Assembly: GCA_017460805.1 (NCBI GenBank)
Contig: JAFUAF010000049.1
Span: 1-50,603 of the forward strand
Reading direction: 5' to 3'
DNA from: Bacillota bacterium
Lineage (GTDB): Bacteria; Bacillota; Clostridia; Lachnospirales; CAG-274
DNA: 50,603 nt
Made by a program: the position numbers and the translations under genes. Shown here one piece after another: positions 25,104-33,880 of the stretch. The notes beneath the pieces are model-generated. The model searched no databases, was not told the DNA's origin, and saw nothing but the letters and a program-made list of their open reading frames with translations. Within the stretch, counting starts at the first letter, position 1, and every line of letters starts with the position of its first letter.

Positions 25104-25215
25104 GCCCCTTTCTCCCCGATATTTCGGGATATTTTTATATCGTAACCATTTTACAATACAGTTACGCATAAAAAGGAACAAAACTTTTTTACGCCGAGAA
25201 TTTAGGCAAAAAACA
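25104..25215 (-). repeat. res-like resolvase leader, copy C
   Basis: Contains CCCGATATTTCGGG (25115-25128), then a site with perfect CGTAAC/GTTACG arms around TGTATTGTAAAATG (about 25138-25166), then a distal ACGCCGAGAATTTAGGC block. Order and spacing match copies A and B. Confidence 0.55.
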
Positions 25216-25256
25216 AGCCTATAAGACATAACAACATTTGCACTGTCTTATAGGCT
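25216..25256 (-). terminator. terminator of the short LRR gene
   Basis: Perfect 13-bp arms (25216-25228 / 25244-25256), followed on the minus strand by TGTTTTTTG. A second stem, GGGACAGG/CCTGTCCC (25295-25320), lies between it and the stop codon but lacks a T-run. Confidence 0.85.
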
Positions 25257-25333
25257 CAAAAATAATTGTAAAGCGGAAAACTAACCGACTTAATGGGACA
25301 GGTGCTTGAACCCCTGTCCCAATCAGAAATTCA

Positions 25334-26179
25334 TCAATCTGTGAAAAAAGTGAAAACCGCAGGAGATGTAACGCTTTCTCCCGATTTTGAATCATAAGTA
25401 TAGGCGGCAGTCGTAAGCCCGTATCCGGTTATGATATCGTTTTCATGAAGTTCCGTATCAATCCCAAGCCTTGGTCGGTAGTCGTAGATAAAGATTAATT
25501 GCTCATCGGAGTCATCCAAACTTATTACATAGTTGTCTACACCCGAGCCGTCTTCATCCCAAAGCTGAATTATTTTCCCGGTAAATTTAACGGGGTCGGC
25601 ACGGTAAGTTTCGATATCGGCTGCGTAATCATCATAGTTGATATCTTTTACCGCAGCGATAAAAGTATCCCTATCGGTTGGAGCACCTGCTTTGAACGAA
25701 CCCGTATATACCACTTCACCGTTATGGTTATAAAAAGTACCGTCGCCGTTAAATTGGTAAGAAGTAAAATTACCCTCATACTCAAGAGTATTGCGGATAC
25801 TTGTAACACTATCGGGAATTGTAACAGAAGTCAAATTACTCTCCTCCAGTAAATAGTAAAAAGCATAATTTCCGATACTTGTAACCCCGTTTTCTATGAT
25901 AACCGATTTTATCGATGAGGATACTAAAGGAGATTCCAAAATATTATAATCCGCCATATCCCCCGTTCCCGATATTGTCAGCACACCGGTATCGGTATCA
26001 AAAGTATATGTTACATTCTCACCGCATTTTACGGGTTCCGATGTTTCTGCACAGACCGTTTCCGCACCTATTCCCAAAACATTTGCTTTATCAACAACCG
26101 CAGGCGCAAATGTCAGCAGCACAGCGCCAAGCAATGCCGCCACCGTATGCACCGCATACTTTGTTATATTTTTTTGCAT
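25334..26179 (-). CDS. secreted short LRR protein with OB-fold-like C-terminus
   Basis: A 281-aa exported protein. A twin hydrophobic N-terminus (about 8-30) is the signal. Residues 48-75 (VTYTFDTDTGVLTISGTGDM) are the usual opening of BspA-type proteins. Only about two LRR_5 units follow (VIIENGVTSIGNYAFY, VTIPDSVTSI), far fewer than in the large paralog at 10901-16846. From about residue 185 a different domain follows (ADIETYRADPVKFTGKIIQ ... ENDIITGYGLTT), whose 'P.kf.GkiiQ' strand pattern resembles OB-fold domains of secreted Firmicutes proteins. It is monocistronic. The low LRR number suggests deletion within an ancestral array or a chimera. Confidence 0.8.
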   Translation of the reverse strand: MQKNITKYAVHTVAALLGAVLLTFAPAVVDKANVLGIGAETVCAETSEPVKCGENVTYTFDTDTGVLTISGTGDMADYNILESPLVSSSIKSVIIENGVTSIGNYAFYYLLEESNLTSVTIPDSVTSIRNTLEYEGNFTSYQFNGDGTFYNHNGEVVYTGSFKAGAPTDRDTFIAAVKDINYDDYAADIETYRADPVKFTGKIIQLWDEDGSGVDNYVISLDDSDEQLIFIYDYRPRLGIDTELHENDIITGYGLTTAAYTYDSKSGESVTSPAVFTFFTD

Positions 26180-26205
26180 ATTGTTATTCTTCTTTCATTC
26201 TTGTT

Positions 26206-26240
26206 GGTATAGTATACCATATAAACAACTTAAATATCAA
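26206..26240 (-). promoter_or_regulatory. promoter with a palindromic operator
   Basis: On the minus strand, -35 TTGATA (26235-26240), an 18-bp spacer and -10 TATACT (26211-26216). The -10 sits inside a perfect 13-bp palindrome, GGTATAGTATACC (26206-26218), well placed for repressor binding. Confidence 0.65.
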
Positions 26241-26295
26241 CAATATGTTTGTTTATTATATCGCATTTTTTAGCGATTTGTCAACAAAAAATCAG

Positions 26296-26323
26296 CTTTC
26301 CGGCTGTGACTTTCCGGCTGTGA
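26296..26323. repeat. 14-bp tandem duplication
   Basis: CTTTCCGGCTGTGA occurs twice in direct succession (26296-26309 and 26310-26323) in the intergenic region between divergent genes. Confidence 0.85.
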
Positions 26324-26365
26324 CCCGAATCGGAAATATCCAAATAATGATTTTATAACAAGCCC

Positions 26366-26394
26366 TTGCCAATGTCGGAAAAATGGTTTATACT
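26366..26394 (+). promoter_or_regulatory. promoter of the DUF6765 operon
   Basis: TTGCCA (26366-26371), a 17-bp spacer and TATACT (26389-26394). The upstream in-frame ATG at 26383 lies inside this promoter, which excludes it as a start. Confidence 0.75.
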
Positions 26395-26457
26395 TATAAA
26401 TTAGATATGGAAAAAGAAACGGAACATAAACGAATAACCGAAAGAAGGAAAGCTCAA

Positions 26458-27021
26458 ATGATAACGGAAAACGATCTTTATCAGATAAAATACAGGCGTA
26501 TGGCGCATAATATGTCTGTCAGCGGTGCTGCGGTAATAGCTTTCGGCGCATGGAGCATACTGCGCTCCATACTGTATTTTATTTTTCATCATATAGATTT
26601 TATAACCGTGTTTGACAAGGAATCGGCGAAAATGCTTGAAACGCTGGGAAATCATATATACGGTGCGTTAAATGCAGCGATATTGCTGTTTTTTGTGGCT
26701 TTTCTGGTGATAGACCTGCTACTTCGGTACTATGTGGGACGCTCCGCAATAACCGATGCCAAAGCAAGTAAAAAGAAAACCGTACTCTACATAATTCTGG
26801 CGTTGATCATGGGTTTCGGGCTTGTAACGGATTCTGTTTCGGATATAGTTTCACATTTTTCGGATGATATATCTGAAAAAATTGTATATGAAGTTATGAC
26901 ATCGGCGGTGATCGACCTTACATCCGGGTTTGCTTTTCTGGAACTTGCTCTTTCTTCGATAGCGGCGCGAATGTACCGCAAAAAACTCAAAGCCGAGGGG
27001 AAAATGATACATACCGATTAA
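26458..27021 (+). CDS. four-pass membrane protein, unknown
   Basis: A 187-aa protein from the ATG at 26458 (AGAAGGAAAG upstream). An ATG at 26407 is also possible but would be nearly leaderless. Four hydrophobic segments are visible: about residues 22-42, 70-90, 107-128 and 150-168. Charged loops lie between them, and a lysine-rich tail ends the protein. There is no recognised family. It is followed 14 bp later by the DUF6765-type gene and then a DUF308-like membrane gene, so the three form one operon and perhaps one membrane-associated unit. Confidence 0.75.
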   Translation: MITENDLYQIKYRRMAHNMSVSGAAVIAFGAWSILRSILYFIFHHIDFITVFDKESAKMLETLGNHIYGALNAAILLFFVAFLVIDLLLRYYVGRSAITDAKASKKKTVLYIILALIMGFGLVTDSVSDIVSHFSDDISEKIVYEVMTSAVIDLTSGFAFLELALSSIAARMYRKKLKAEGKMIHTD

Positions 27022-27035
27022 GCGGAGAATAAGTT

Positions 27036-28142
27036 ATGCAAAAAGATTTTCACTATTATGCTACATACTGCGCAGCATTTTTGGCGGGGTTTTCTCACGA
27101 AGAAAGTCTTGATATATGTTACAGCGCACAGTTTGTCGATGAATGTTCGGCAACACTTCTGAAAAAAATAAATGCGCCTTTGAATGCTGCGACCACACAG
27201 CTTCAAATGGAATTGATGAACGCAAGAACCGATATTGTAGGACGGCAGAATATCACAAGAATATGGTCATCATTTCATTTTCTGCCGCGCGACCTTAATG
27301 CAAAGGTAAAAGGCGGAAAGCTGTACCGCGACAAGTACAGGCTTATCTGCGGGCCGAACGGTGAGCTTTTAAGGGAAACGGTAAAACTTGCCAAAGGCAA
27401 AAATTTGCAGGCTGTGGGTATAGCTATGCACATTTTGGCGGATACCTGGGCGCACCGCAGCTTTGCAGGCACGCCGACACTTGTTATCAACGATACCGGC
27501 AAGGATTTTTATGAGATTATTGAAGAAAACGGAAACCCGATAAGAAAGCGGATATATTTTTACGAAAATGTAAAAGCGGGCGATGATCTTGAAGCGGGGA
27601 AATATATCAGAACGGTATATCACACCGATGAAAATTCAGTAATGAATCTCGGACACGGACGGGCGGGACATCTGCCCGACTACAGCTTTATGCGCTATAT
27701 ATATCTGCCTGCGTGGGGAGCTTATAAAGAAGAGTTCAAGGACAACCCCGCAGAGTATTACAATGCTTTTACACAAATGATATATGCTATGCGTTATCTG
27801 CGCGGAGAGGAAACGGATTTTTTACTTAATACTTATTCCGACGATATTTCCGCTTCATACGAAACGGAAATAATGTCTATACTCACACGCCGACAGCTTG
27901 ATTCCTGCAATGACTGGAAGGCCTTTGGAGAAAAACTGTCGGGAAAGGAAGTTATCCCCTTTGATGTGAGAGCATACCAAAAAGAATATACAAGTGCAGA
28001 AAGTGATAAAAAAGATATGACCGATGCAGGCAGATTTTTTGCTGCTGCGCAGCGGCAAAAAAGCATGGTGACTGACAAGATATTTGCATCGGGCAATCTG
28101 CTGGCAGGATTCAGCAAAATGAAAAGGAGTGAAAACGCATGA
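27036..28142 (+). CDS. DUF6765-family protein, possible metal-dependent hydrolase
   Basis: A 368-aa soluble protein. The opening MQKDFHYYATYCAAFLAGFS, the central GIAMHILADTWAHRSFAGTP and the later NLGHGRAGHLPDYSF match the DUF6765 family. The regularly placed histidines (H6, the H-x6-AH pair and GHGRAGH) and the all-helical character recall zinc-dependent phospholipase C / S1-P1 nucleases, where His and Asp residues hold three zinc ions. This functional link is inference. No signal peptide is visible, so it would act in the cytoplasm, unlike secreted phospholipase C. It overlaps the next gene by 4 bp (ATGA). Confidence 0.78.
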   Translation: MQKDFHYYATYCAAFLAGFSHEESLDICYSAQFVDECSATLLKKINAPLNAATTQLQMELMNARTDIVGRQNITRIWSSFHFLPRDLNAKVKGGKLYRDKYRLICGPNGELLRETVKLAKGKNLQAVGIAMHILADTWAHRSFAGTPTLVINDTGKDFYEIIEENGNPIRKRIYFYENVKAGDDLEAGKYIRTVYHTDENSVMNLGHGRAGHLPDYSFMRYIYLPAWGAYKEEFKDNPAEYYNAFTQMIYAMRYLRGEETDFLLNTYSDDISASYETEIMSILTRRQLDSCNDWKAFGEKLSGKEVIPFDVRAYQKEYTSAESDKKDMTDAGRFFAAAQRQKSMVTDKIFASGNLLAGFSKMKRSENA

Positions 28143-28672
28143 CAGCGATAAAACGTATAAATACTTTTATTCTTGGCGTGTTCAAAATGCTTTTTGCTTT
28201 TTTATTCGTTCTCGATCCCGAAGGCGGTGTGGATGTTATACTATGGGTACTGGCATTTTCTCTTTTGCTTTACGGAATAAAAATGTTTGTATATTATCTT
28301 TCGCTTGCACGGCATATGAACGGCGGACTTACCGTGTTATACCGTGCGGCGGTGATTTTTGATCTTGGGCTGTTTGCCTTGAAAATGCTGAATTTTCCCG
28401 TTATGTATCTGATGATATATCTTGCGATACTTCACGGTTTTGACGGTACAGCGGCTGTTCTTAAAGCACTTGAATCAAAACGCCTTGAAGCCCCGTCGTG
28501 GAAACTTGCTTTTTTTTACGGAGTATTGAATGTTTTTATAGCGTTTTTGTGCCTGCTGTTCCATAGATCGGTAAATACAGCGGTTCTCATATATGCTTTT
28601 GGTCTGCTGTATTCGGGAATAATAAATGTTGTTCAGTCAATACGCAAGACTGCAAGTATTTATGTACAATAA
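28139..28672 (+). CDS. DUF308/HdeD-like membrane protein
   Basis: A 177-aa protein with about six short membrane helices in pairs, the arrangement of DUF308 (HdeD-like) proteins: 'G...lfaFlfvldPegg' near the start and 'YGVLNVFIAFLCLLF' in the second half. The function of the family is unsettled; E. coli HdeD is linked to acid tolerance. Translational coupling to the DUF6765-type gene through an ATGA overlap implies equal expression. A short spacer to the subtilase promoter follows. Confidence 0.7.
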   Translation: MTAIKRINTFILGVFKMLFAFLFVLDPEGGVDVILWVLAFSLLLYGIKMFVYYLSLARHMNGGLTVLYRAAVIFDLGLFALKMLNFPVMYLMIYLAILHGFDGTAAVLKALESKRLEAPSWKLAFFYGVLNVFIAFLCLLFHRSVNTAVLIYAFGLLYSGIINVVQSIRKTASIYVQ

Positions 28673-28709
28673 CTTGCTTGCGACAACGCCTGAAACAACA
28701 CAGCACTGC

Positions 28710-28736
28710 TTGACTTTTTTTCGCATTTGTTATAAT
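28710..28736 (+). promoter_or_regulatory. promoter of the subtilase gene
   Basis: TTGACT (28710-28715) and TATAAT (28731-28736) with a 15-bp spacer, slightly short. The -10 region is extended by further TATA repeats that would also fit a 17-bp spacer. Confidence 0.6.
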
Positions 28737-28770
28737 ATAAATATATAAATATCGGAAAGGCGGAGTGAAT

Positions 28771-31700
28771 ATGAAATTCAAAAGAATGATATCGGGTGCT
28801 TTGGCTTTGCTGCTCGTTGTCAATACAACGGCATTTGCGGCAGAAAGCACCCAAAATGAAACGGTAAAATTTATAGTAGAGCTTAAAGAGACCTCTGTTT
28901 TAGAGGAATTTGAAAGCGGAAACCTGACGGCATTTACCGCAGATACTGCTGCGGAAAAGAAAGCCGAAAGGCTGATGCGCACTCAATCAACAGTTCAGAA
29001 CGAAATTGAGGAAAATATCGACAAAGACGCACAAAAAGGTTTTAACTATACACACGTTTTAAACGGCTTTTCAATGGAAGGCACTGCGGAAGATATGGCA
29101 AAAATAGCCGAACTTCCCGAGGTAAAGGCCGTTTATCCCGTACAGACTTACGAGGCACCGCCCGATGTCGAAAGTGACGATATAACCAACTGCTGTTCGG
29201 AAATGAATATAGAATATTTGCGCAATAACGGCATCAGCGGACAGGGGCAGGTCATTGCGGTAATAGACGGCGGCTTTGACGCCCGTCACGAAATGTTCTC
29301 GGGCGATATCGAGGGCGCAAAATATTCAAAAACCGATATGGCAAATCTGATCGCAAATAACGACCTGTCGTGCGAAAACGGCAGAAGTATCACCGCAAAC
29401 AGAGTGTATGTAAGCGAAAAGATACCATTTGCCTTTAACTATGCAAATAAAAGTGCGGATGTTAATAACGGCAGCGTTCACGGCACACACGTTGCGGGCA
29501 TAGCGGCAGGCAACAACGGCAAGGATATTGACGGCACAAGACTTACGGGTGCGGCACCCGATGCACAGCTGCTGTTTATGGCAGTTCAAGAGGAAAATAA
29601 GGAAAATCTTGACGATGATGCTATTTTGGCTGCTTTCGATGATGCGGCTAAACTTGGCGCAGATGTTGTTAACTGCAGTTTCGCTTATCCGTTTATTACC
29701 GAAAGCGAGCTGCATAGCAAAGCTGTTGAAAGCCTGCAAAAAGCAGGCATAAACTTGTCCGTATCCGCAGGCAATATGGGCAGAGGAATATGTAAGACAC
29801 CCGGCGATTATAATAACTATTATTACGGCACAGATGCCGAAAATATAGATTACGGCTCTATCGGTTTACCTAATTTCCCTGCTACTACAACGATTGCAGC
29901 GGCGGAGGCGGAAATATACAGAAATATTTATAACTGTATGTATGTTGACGGCAATGAGATTGCTTTTCAAGAGCAAAACCCGAAATATTTGTTTTCGGAA
30001 AAATTTTGCGATAAGGAATATGAATTTGTATACTGTAACTACGGTACTGCGGAAGATACGGAAGATATTGACATAAACGGGAAAATAGCCGTTATCGACA
30101 GAGGCAAACCTATTATCGAGACGGCAGCAAACCTTGCTTCAAAGGGTGCTGTCGGTGTTGTATTAATAAACTATGATGAGACTGTAAATATTAATGCCGA
30201 TCCCGACTATTTAAACGGACTTCCCTATGCTTGTATATCAAACAGTGACAGAGACAAATTGCTCAATGCCCAAAACAAACATATTAGGACAGGCCAAAAA
30301 GCCGAGATGGATGCTAATCCCGTTAAGGGTATGTGCCTTTTCACAAGCTGGGGCAATATGCGAAATATGGAATTAAAACCCGAAATAACGGCTCCGGGCG
30401 GAGAGATATATTCCTCCGTACCAGATGATCAGTATAAAAATAAGGACGGAACATCTATGGCTGCTCCGCACGCTGCGGGCTCATTTGCGCTTGTAAGACA
30501 GGCAATATTGAACGATAAGAACAAATACGGGATAACAGATGACACAAATATTGGTTCGCTTGCCGAAAAGCTGCTTATGTCCGGCGGAAGCATTATATAC
30601 CGTGACGGAATACCCGCCTCTCCAAGGCAGCAGGGCGCAGGTATGGTAAACCTTGAAAGTGCGGTAAAGACCAATGTTATACTCTCTACCGACAGTGAAC
30701 TTGACAATTTCAAACCCAAACTCAGTCTTGGGGAAACAGGGGAAAACTTTACACTTGCTTTCAATGCCGAAAACATAAGCTCGGAGCCTGTGGAATACGA
30801 TAACTGCCGCCTTGTCGTAATTACCGATGACGCGGATGAAGACGGCAAAATAACAGATATGCGCAGCCTTTCATTTACATCTGATATGCCCGAAAAACTG
30901 ACAGTAAACGCTAATTCCACGCAAAAAATAAGTGTGAATGTCACGCTTGACAAAAACGAGCTTAACGAAAACTTAAAAGTATTCAAAAACGGCTTTTATA
31001 TTGACGGCTTTGTTATTTTATCTTCAAACAATGCCGATATACCCGAATTAAGCCTGCCGTTTACAGGATTTTACGGCGGTTGGGATACTCAAAGCCCTCT
31101 TGATAAAGGCTATTATAACGATCCTCTGTATAATGGAAATAAGCTGACAACAAACTATACTGACAGCAAAAACGCAAAAACAAATGCAGTCTTAGGCACC
31201 AACGTTTTCTGGTCGAAGGATATCTACGGTGATACATACGATGAATTCAATTCGGAAGAATTTGCCGGCATATCTCCCAATAATGACAATTATTTTGATG
31301 CTCTCGGCATTGAATTTATGCCTGCAAGAAAAATAGGCAGCTACGGGTTTACATTATATAACTACAGCGATGGCAGTTCCGAGAAGATCCCCCTTGAGGA
31401 AGAAAAGGGCGACAATTTACCCAAATGGTATGATATCGGCCACAATTTCAAACTTACGGATATCGAAGACGGAGAATACACCGTCACAATAACGGCGACA
31501 AATTACGGCAGTGACAAAAAGTTTGAATCAGACCCGCTTAAATTTTATGTTGACACGCAGAAACCCGAAATAACCGAATGTGAACTGTATGAGGAGGACG
31601 GAAAAACACTTCTCAAACTCGGTGCAAAAGATGACCGTCATTTAATGGGCTTTACCGTGACAGGAAACCTTGACGGCGGCGAAGAGGACTGTTTGACGCT

Positions 31701-31989
31701 TGCAATAAACGGCTCGGAAGAGGCCGAAACAACATTCGATGTTACGGATATGGATCCCGGCAGCCTTAAAATAGCAGCGTACGATTACGCATACAACTGC
31801 GAAAAATATTTGTATGGCGACATAAACGGCGACGGAACAATAAATGATATTGATGCTGCACTCTTGTTAAAGCATATAAGCGGTATTTTAACATTAACAC
31901 CCGAACAGTCAGCAAGAGCAGATGTTCACAAGGATGATAGTATTGATATGCTTGATGTTATAGCTATCCAAAATAACAAAACCGAATAA
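28771..31989 (+). CDS. secreted S8 subtilisin-like protease with PA insert and dockerin
   Basis: A 1,072-aa exported protease. The ATG at 28771 has GGCGGAG upstream; a GTG two codons earlier is less well placed. The signal is MKFKRMISGALALLLVVNTT, followed by an I9-type propeptide (about 30-130). The catalytic triad is D166 (AVIDGGFD), H237 (VHGTHVAG) and S562 (DGTSMAAP). A PA domain (GKIAVIDRGKPIIETAANLA) is inserted before the serine, as in C5a-peptidase/lactocepin types. Fn3-like domains follow. The last 60 residues are a dockerin: a clear first calcium loop (GDINGDGTINDIDAALLLK) and a degenerate second (DVHKDDSIDMLDVIAIQNN). It would cleave proteins at the cell surface while docked to a cohesin scaffold. 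Confidence 0.93.
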   Translation: MKFKRMISGALALLLVVNTTAFAAESTQNETVKFIVELKETSVLEEFESGNLTAFTADTAAEKKAERLMRTQSTVQNEIEENIDKDAQKGFNYTHVLNGFSMEGTAEDMAKIAELPEVKAVYPVQTYEAPPDVESDDITNCCSEMNIEYLRNNGISGQGQVIAVIDGGFDARHEMFSGDIEGAKYSKTDMANLIANNDLSCENGRSITANRVYVSEKIPFAFNYANKSADVNNGSVHGTHVAGIAAGNNGKDIDGTRLTGAAPDAQLLFMAVQEENKENLDDDAILAAFDDAAKLGADVVNCSFAYPFITESELHSKAVESLQKAGINLSVSAGNMGRGICKTPGDYNNYYYGTDAENIDYGSIGLPNFPATTTIAAAEAEIYRNIYNCMYVDGNEIAFQEQNPKYLFSEKFCDKEYEFVYCNYGTAEDTEDIDINGKIAVIDRGKPIIETAANLASKGAVGVVLINYDETVNINADPDYLNGLPYACISNSDRDKLLNAQNKHIRTGQKAEMDANPVKGMCLFTSWGNMRNMELKPEITAPGGEIYSSVPDDQYKNKDGTSMAAPHAAGSFALVRQAILNDKNKYGITDDTNIGSLAEKLLMSGGSIIYRDGIPASPRQQGAGMVNLESAVKTNVILSTDSELDNFKPKLSLGETGENFTLAFNAENISSEPVEYDNCRLVVITDDADEDGKITDMRSLSFTSDMPEKLTVNANSTQKISVNVTLDKNELNENLKVFKNGFYIDGFVILSSNNADIPELSLPFTGFYGGWDTQSPLDKGYYNDPLYNGNKLTTNYTDSKNAKTNAVLGTNVFWSKDIYGDTYDEFNSEEFAGISPNNDNYFDALGIEFMPARKIGSYGFTLYNYSDGSSEKIPLEEEKGDNLPKWYDIGHNFKLTDIEDGEYTVTITATNYGSDKKFESDPLKFYVDTQKPEITECELYEEDGKTLLKLGAKDDRHLMGFTVTGNLDGGEEDCLTLAINGSEEAETTFDVTDMDPGSLKIAAYDYAYNCEKYLYGDINGDGTINDIDAALLLKHISGILTLTPEQSARADVHKDDSIDMLDVIAIQNNKTE

Positions 31990-32017
31990 TTGTTTAATAC
32001 CCCCCTTAAATAAAAAG

Positions 32018-32050
32018 CGGCACGGAGAAGTATTACATTTCTCTGTGCCG
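32018..32050 (+). terminator. terminator of the subtilase gene
   Basis: CGGCACGGAGAA/TTTCTCTGTGCCG stem with one G-T pair, followed by TATTTT. Its sequence nearly matches the terminator at 35571-35605. Its right arm overlaps the beginning of the GNAT gene fragment. Confidence 0.85.
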
Positions 32051-32119
32051 TATTTTCGATATTCATTCTTAACAAAAAGGCGTTTTATTTCGCATCTGCT
32101 GTCATTATGCTTATGATAA
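32043..32119 (-). pseudogene. 77-bp fragment of a GNAT acetyltransferase gene
   Basis: This segment matches 34067-34143 in the intact GNAT gene at about seven in eight positions or better, and most differences are transitions. Read on the minus strand it encodes YHKHNDSRCEIKRLFVKNEY, against YHKHSDSRCEMKRLFVKNEY in the intact protein. Nothing else of the gene remains. It lies between the subtilase terminator and the MATE start. An in-frame ATG for the MATE gene at 32107 falls in this relic and should not be used. Confidence 0.8.
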
Positions 32120-32133
32120 AGACGAGGTATAAC

Positions 32134-33867
32134 ATGATAATTAATTTTGGAGCAAAAAAAACATTTATCTCATCAAAATATTTTTCTTTACTGTTAAGCG
32201 GTACCGTATTAATGATGTTGACCGCTGTTATGGGTGTGGTCGACACTTTAATTGCAGGCATTATGCTTGGCGAATATGCCGTTGACGGTGTTTGTCTTGT
32301 TCTGCCGCTCTACTCTTTTGCAAGTTTTATTGCCGTGATTTTTTCATACGGTGTCCCGATTTTGTATGCAGGAAAAATGGGTGCTTACAAAAAAGAGGAG
32401 GCTGATAAATGCTTTGGTGTAGGTTTGACAATGGTATCTGCGATCGGTATTTTGATGTTCCTTTTGTTTTCGATCGGCGGAGATGCTTATCTGAAAATAT
32501 ATCATTCCGATGCCCGGGTATACTCGTGTGCAGCGGAATATCTCTATTGGGTGAAATATGTGGCACTTATATTACCGCTAAATGAGCTGTTTGACGGAAT
32601 ACTTTTTGCGGACGGCGACGAAAAACTAAGCCTTACGGCTAATTTGATACAAGGCATAACGAAAATTTTCCTGTCGGTCGTATTATGTCGGAATATCGGT
32701 GTAAAAGGGTTGGCTATCGCCTCTTTTATCAGCCTTATGGTTTCAATACTGATATCATGCATCCATTTCTTCTCTCCCGGCAATACTCTGAAACCGAATA
32801 TAGCTTTTTCGCCGCAAATTGCTTGGGATATTTTAAAATACAGCATTGTTGACGGAAGTACGCATCTGTTCGTTTCGCTTTTCAATATTTCAATCAACTT
32901 TTTTGTAATAAAAAGTTTTGGTTTTGAAATGCTTATCCTTGTATCTGTCATTACTTTGCTGAAAGAAGGACAAATCTTATTTGAAGGAATAGGCGAAGCG
33001 ATCACTCCGCTTATAAGTACATATATCGGTGAAGAAAACTACCCCGGAATCAAAGAAGTTTGGAACTTAGCTCAAAAAAGTCTTTTGGCAGAAAGTCTTT
33101 TAATGATGGCATTTGCTGTGATCGGCGCACCGTTTATAGTGAGTTTGCTTGGTATCCAAAATCAAACAACTGCCGTATATGCCATATGGGGGCTTCGCAT
33201 ACTTTCGCTGACTTTAGTTTTTACCTGCAGATTGTTTCTTGATTCGTCTTATTTTATTCTTGTAGATAAAATTTCGCTTGGTATTTTTGATTCTTTCCTT
33301 CGCGATCTGTTTCCTGCTTTTCCGCTTGCAGTGTTAGGCGGCAAGATCGGCGGCATTTACGGTATGTTTATAGGTTTAATGGCAGCGCCGCCAATCGGAT
33401 ATCTGCTTTCAGTATTATACATAAAATACAAATACGGTAGTGAAAACTATCCTCTTTTCCTTGCCGATATGGAAAAACGAAAGAATGTAAAACTATTTGA
33501 ATTTGAAGTCTTACCCGATAAAATTGTAAATACCAGAGATGAAATAGGCAAAGCTTTGGAAGCAAACTCCTGTAATGCTCGTCAGATCGATCAAGTGATG
33601 CTGCTTTTTGAAGAGTTATTTATGCTGATTTACGACAACAATCCCGGTAAAACACTTTTTGCCGAATGTATGGTAGAGATCGGGACAACTATCCGTTTAA
33701 TAACAAAGGACAACGGAAAAATTATTGATTTAACAGATACCGATCAAAATATTACATCATTTCGCTCATATATATTATCCAACTTGCTTGAAGCTCATAC
33801 CGTCAAGCGTGTTCATTTTTTGACATTAAGCTATAACCGCAATATTTTTGAAATTAAGCAGATGTAA
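32134..33867 (+). CDS. MATE-family transporter with C-terminal regulatory-like extension
   Basis: A 577-aa protein starting at the ATG at 32134, six bases after GAGG. The first 450 residues are a 12-segment MATE antiporter (ISSKYFSLLLSGTVLMMLTA, MGVVDTLIAGIMLGEYAVDG, then the second half from about 230), which would export organic cations or metabolites using a sodium or proton gradient. The last 120 residues (about 455-577) are soluble. They begin TRDEIGKALEANSCNARQID and contain QVMLLFEELFMLIYDN, like the N-box helix of anti-sigma-type (HATPase/RsbW-like) kinases, then a short beta region. Typical MATE proteins end near residue 450, so this is a fusion. Ligand and signal are unknown. It converges with the GNAT gene 13 bp away. 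Confidence 0.85.
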   Translation: MIINFGAKKTFISSKYFSLLLSGTVLMMLTAVMGVVDTLIAGIMLGEYAVDGVCLVLPLYSFASFIAVIFSYGVPILYAGKMGAYKKEEADKCFGVGLTMVSAIGILMFLLFSIGGDAYLKIYHSDARVYSCAAEYLYWVKYVALILPLNELFDGILFADGDEKLSLTANLIQGITKIFLSVVLCRNIGVKGLAIASFISLMVSILISCIHFFSPGNTLKPNIAFSPQIAWDILKYSIVDGSTHLFVSLFNISINFFVIKSFGFEMLILVSVITLLKEGQILFEGIGEAITPLISTYIGEENYPGIKEVWNLAQKSLLAESLLMMAFAVIGAPFIVSLLGIQNQTTAVYAIWGLRILSLTLVFTCRLFLDSSYFILVDKISLGIFDSFLRDLFPAFPLAVLGGKIGGIYGMFIGLMAAPPIGYLLSVLYIKYKYGSENYPLFLADMEKRKNVKLFEFEVLPDKIVNTRDEIGKALEANSCNARQIDQVMLLFEELFMLIYDNNPGKTLFAECMVEIGTTIRLITKDNGKIIDLTDTDQNITSFRSYILSNLLEAHTVKRVHFLTLSYNRNIFEIKQM

Positions 33868-33880
33868 AAATGTTAAAATA

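Noticed and set aside
25295..25320. GGGACAGG/CCTGTCCC stem as a tRNA or terminator remnant
   Set aside because: There is no cloverleaf, no conserved T-loop and no T-run on either side; it is left unexplained.
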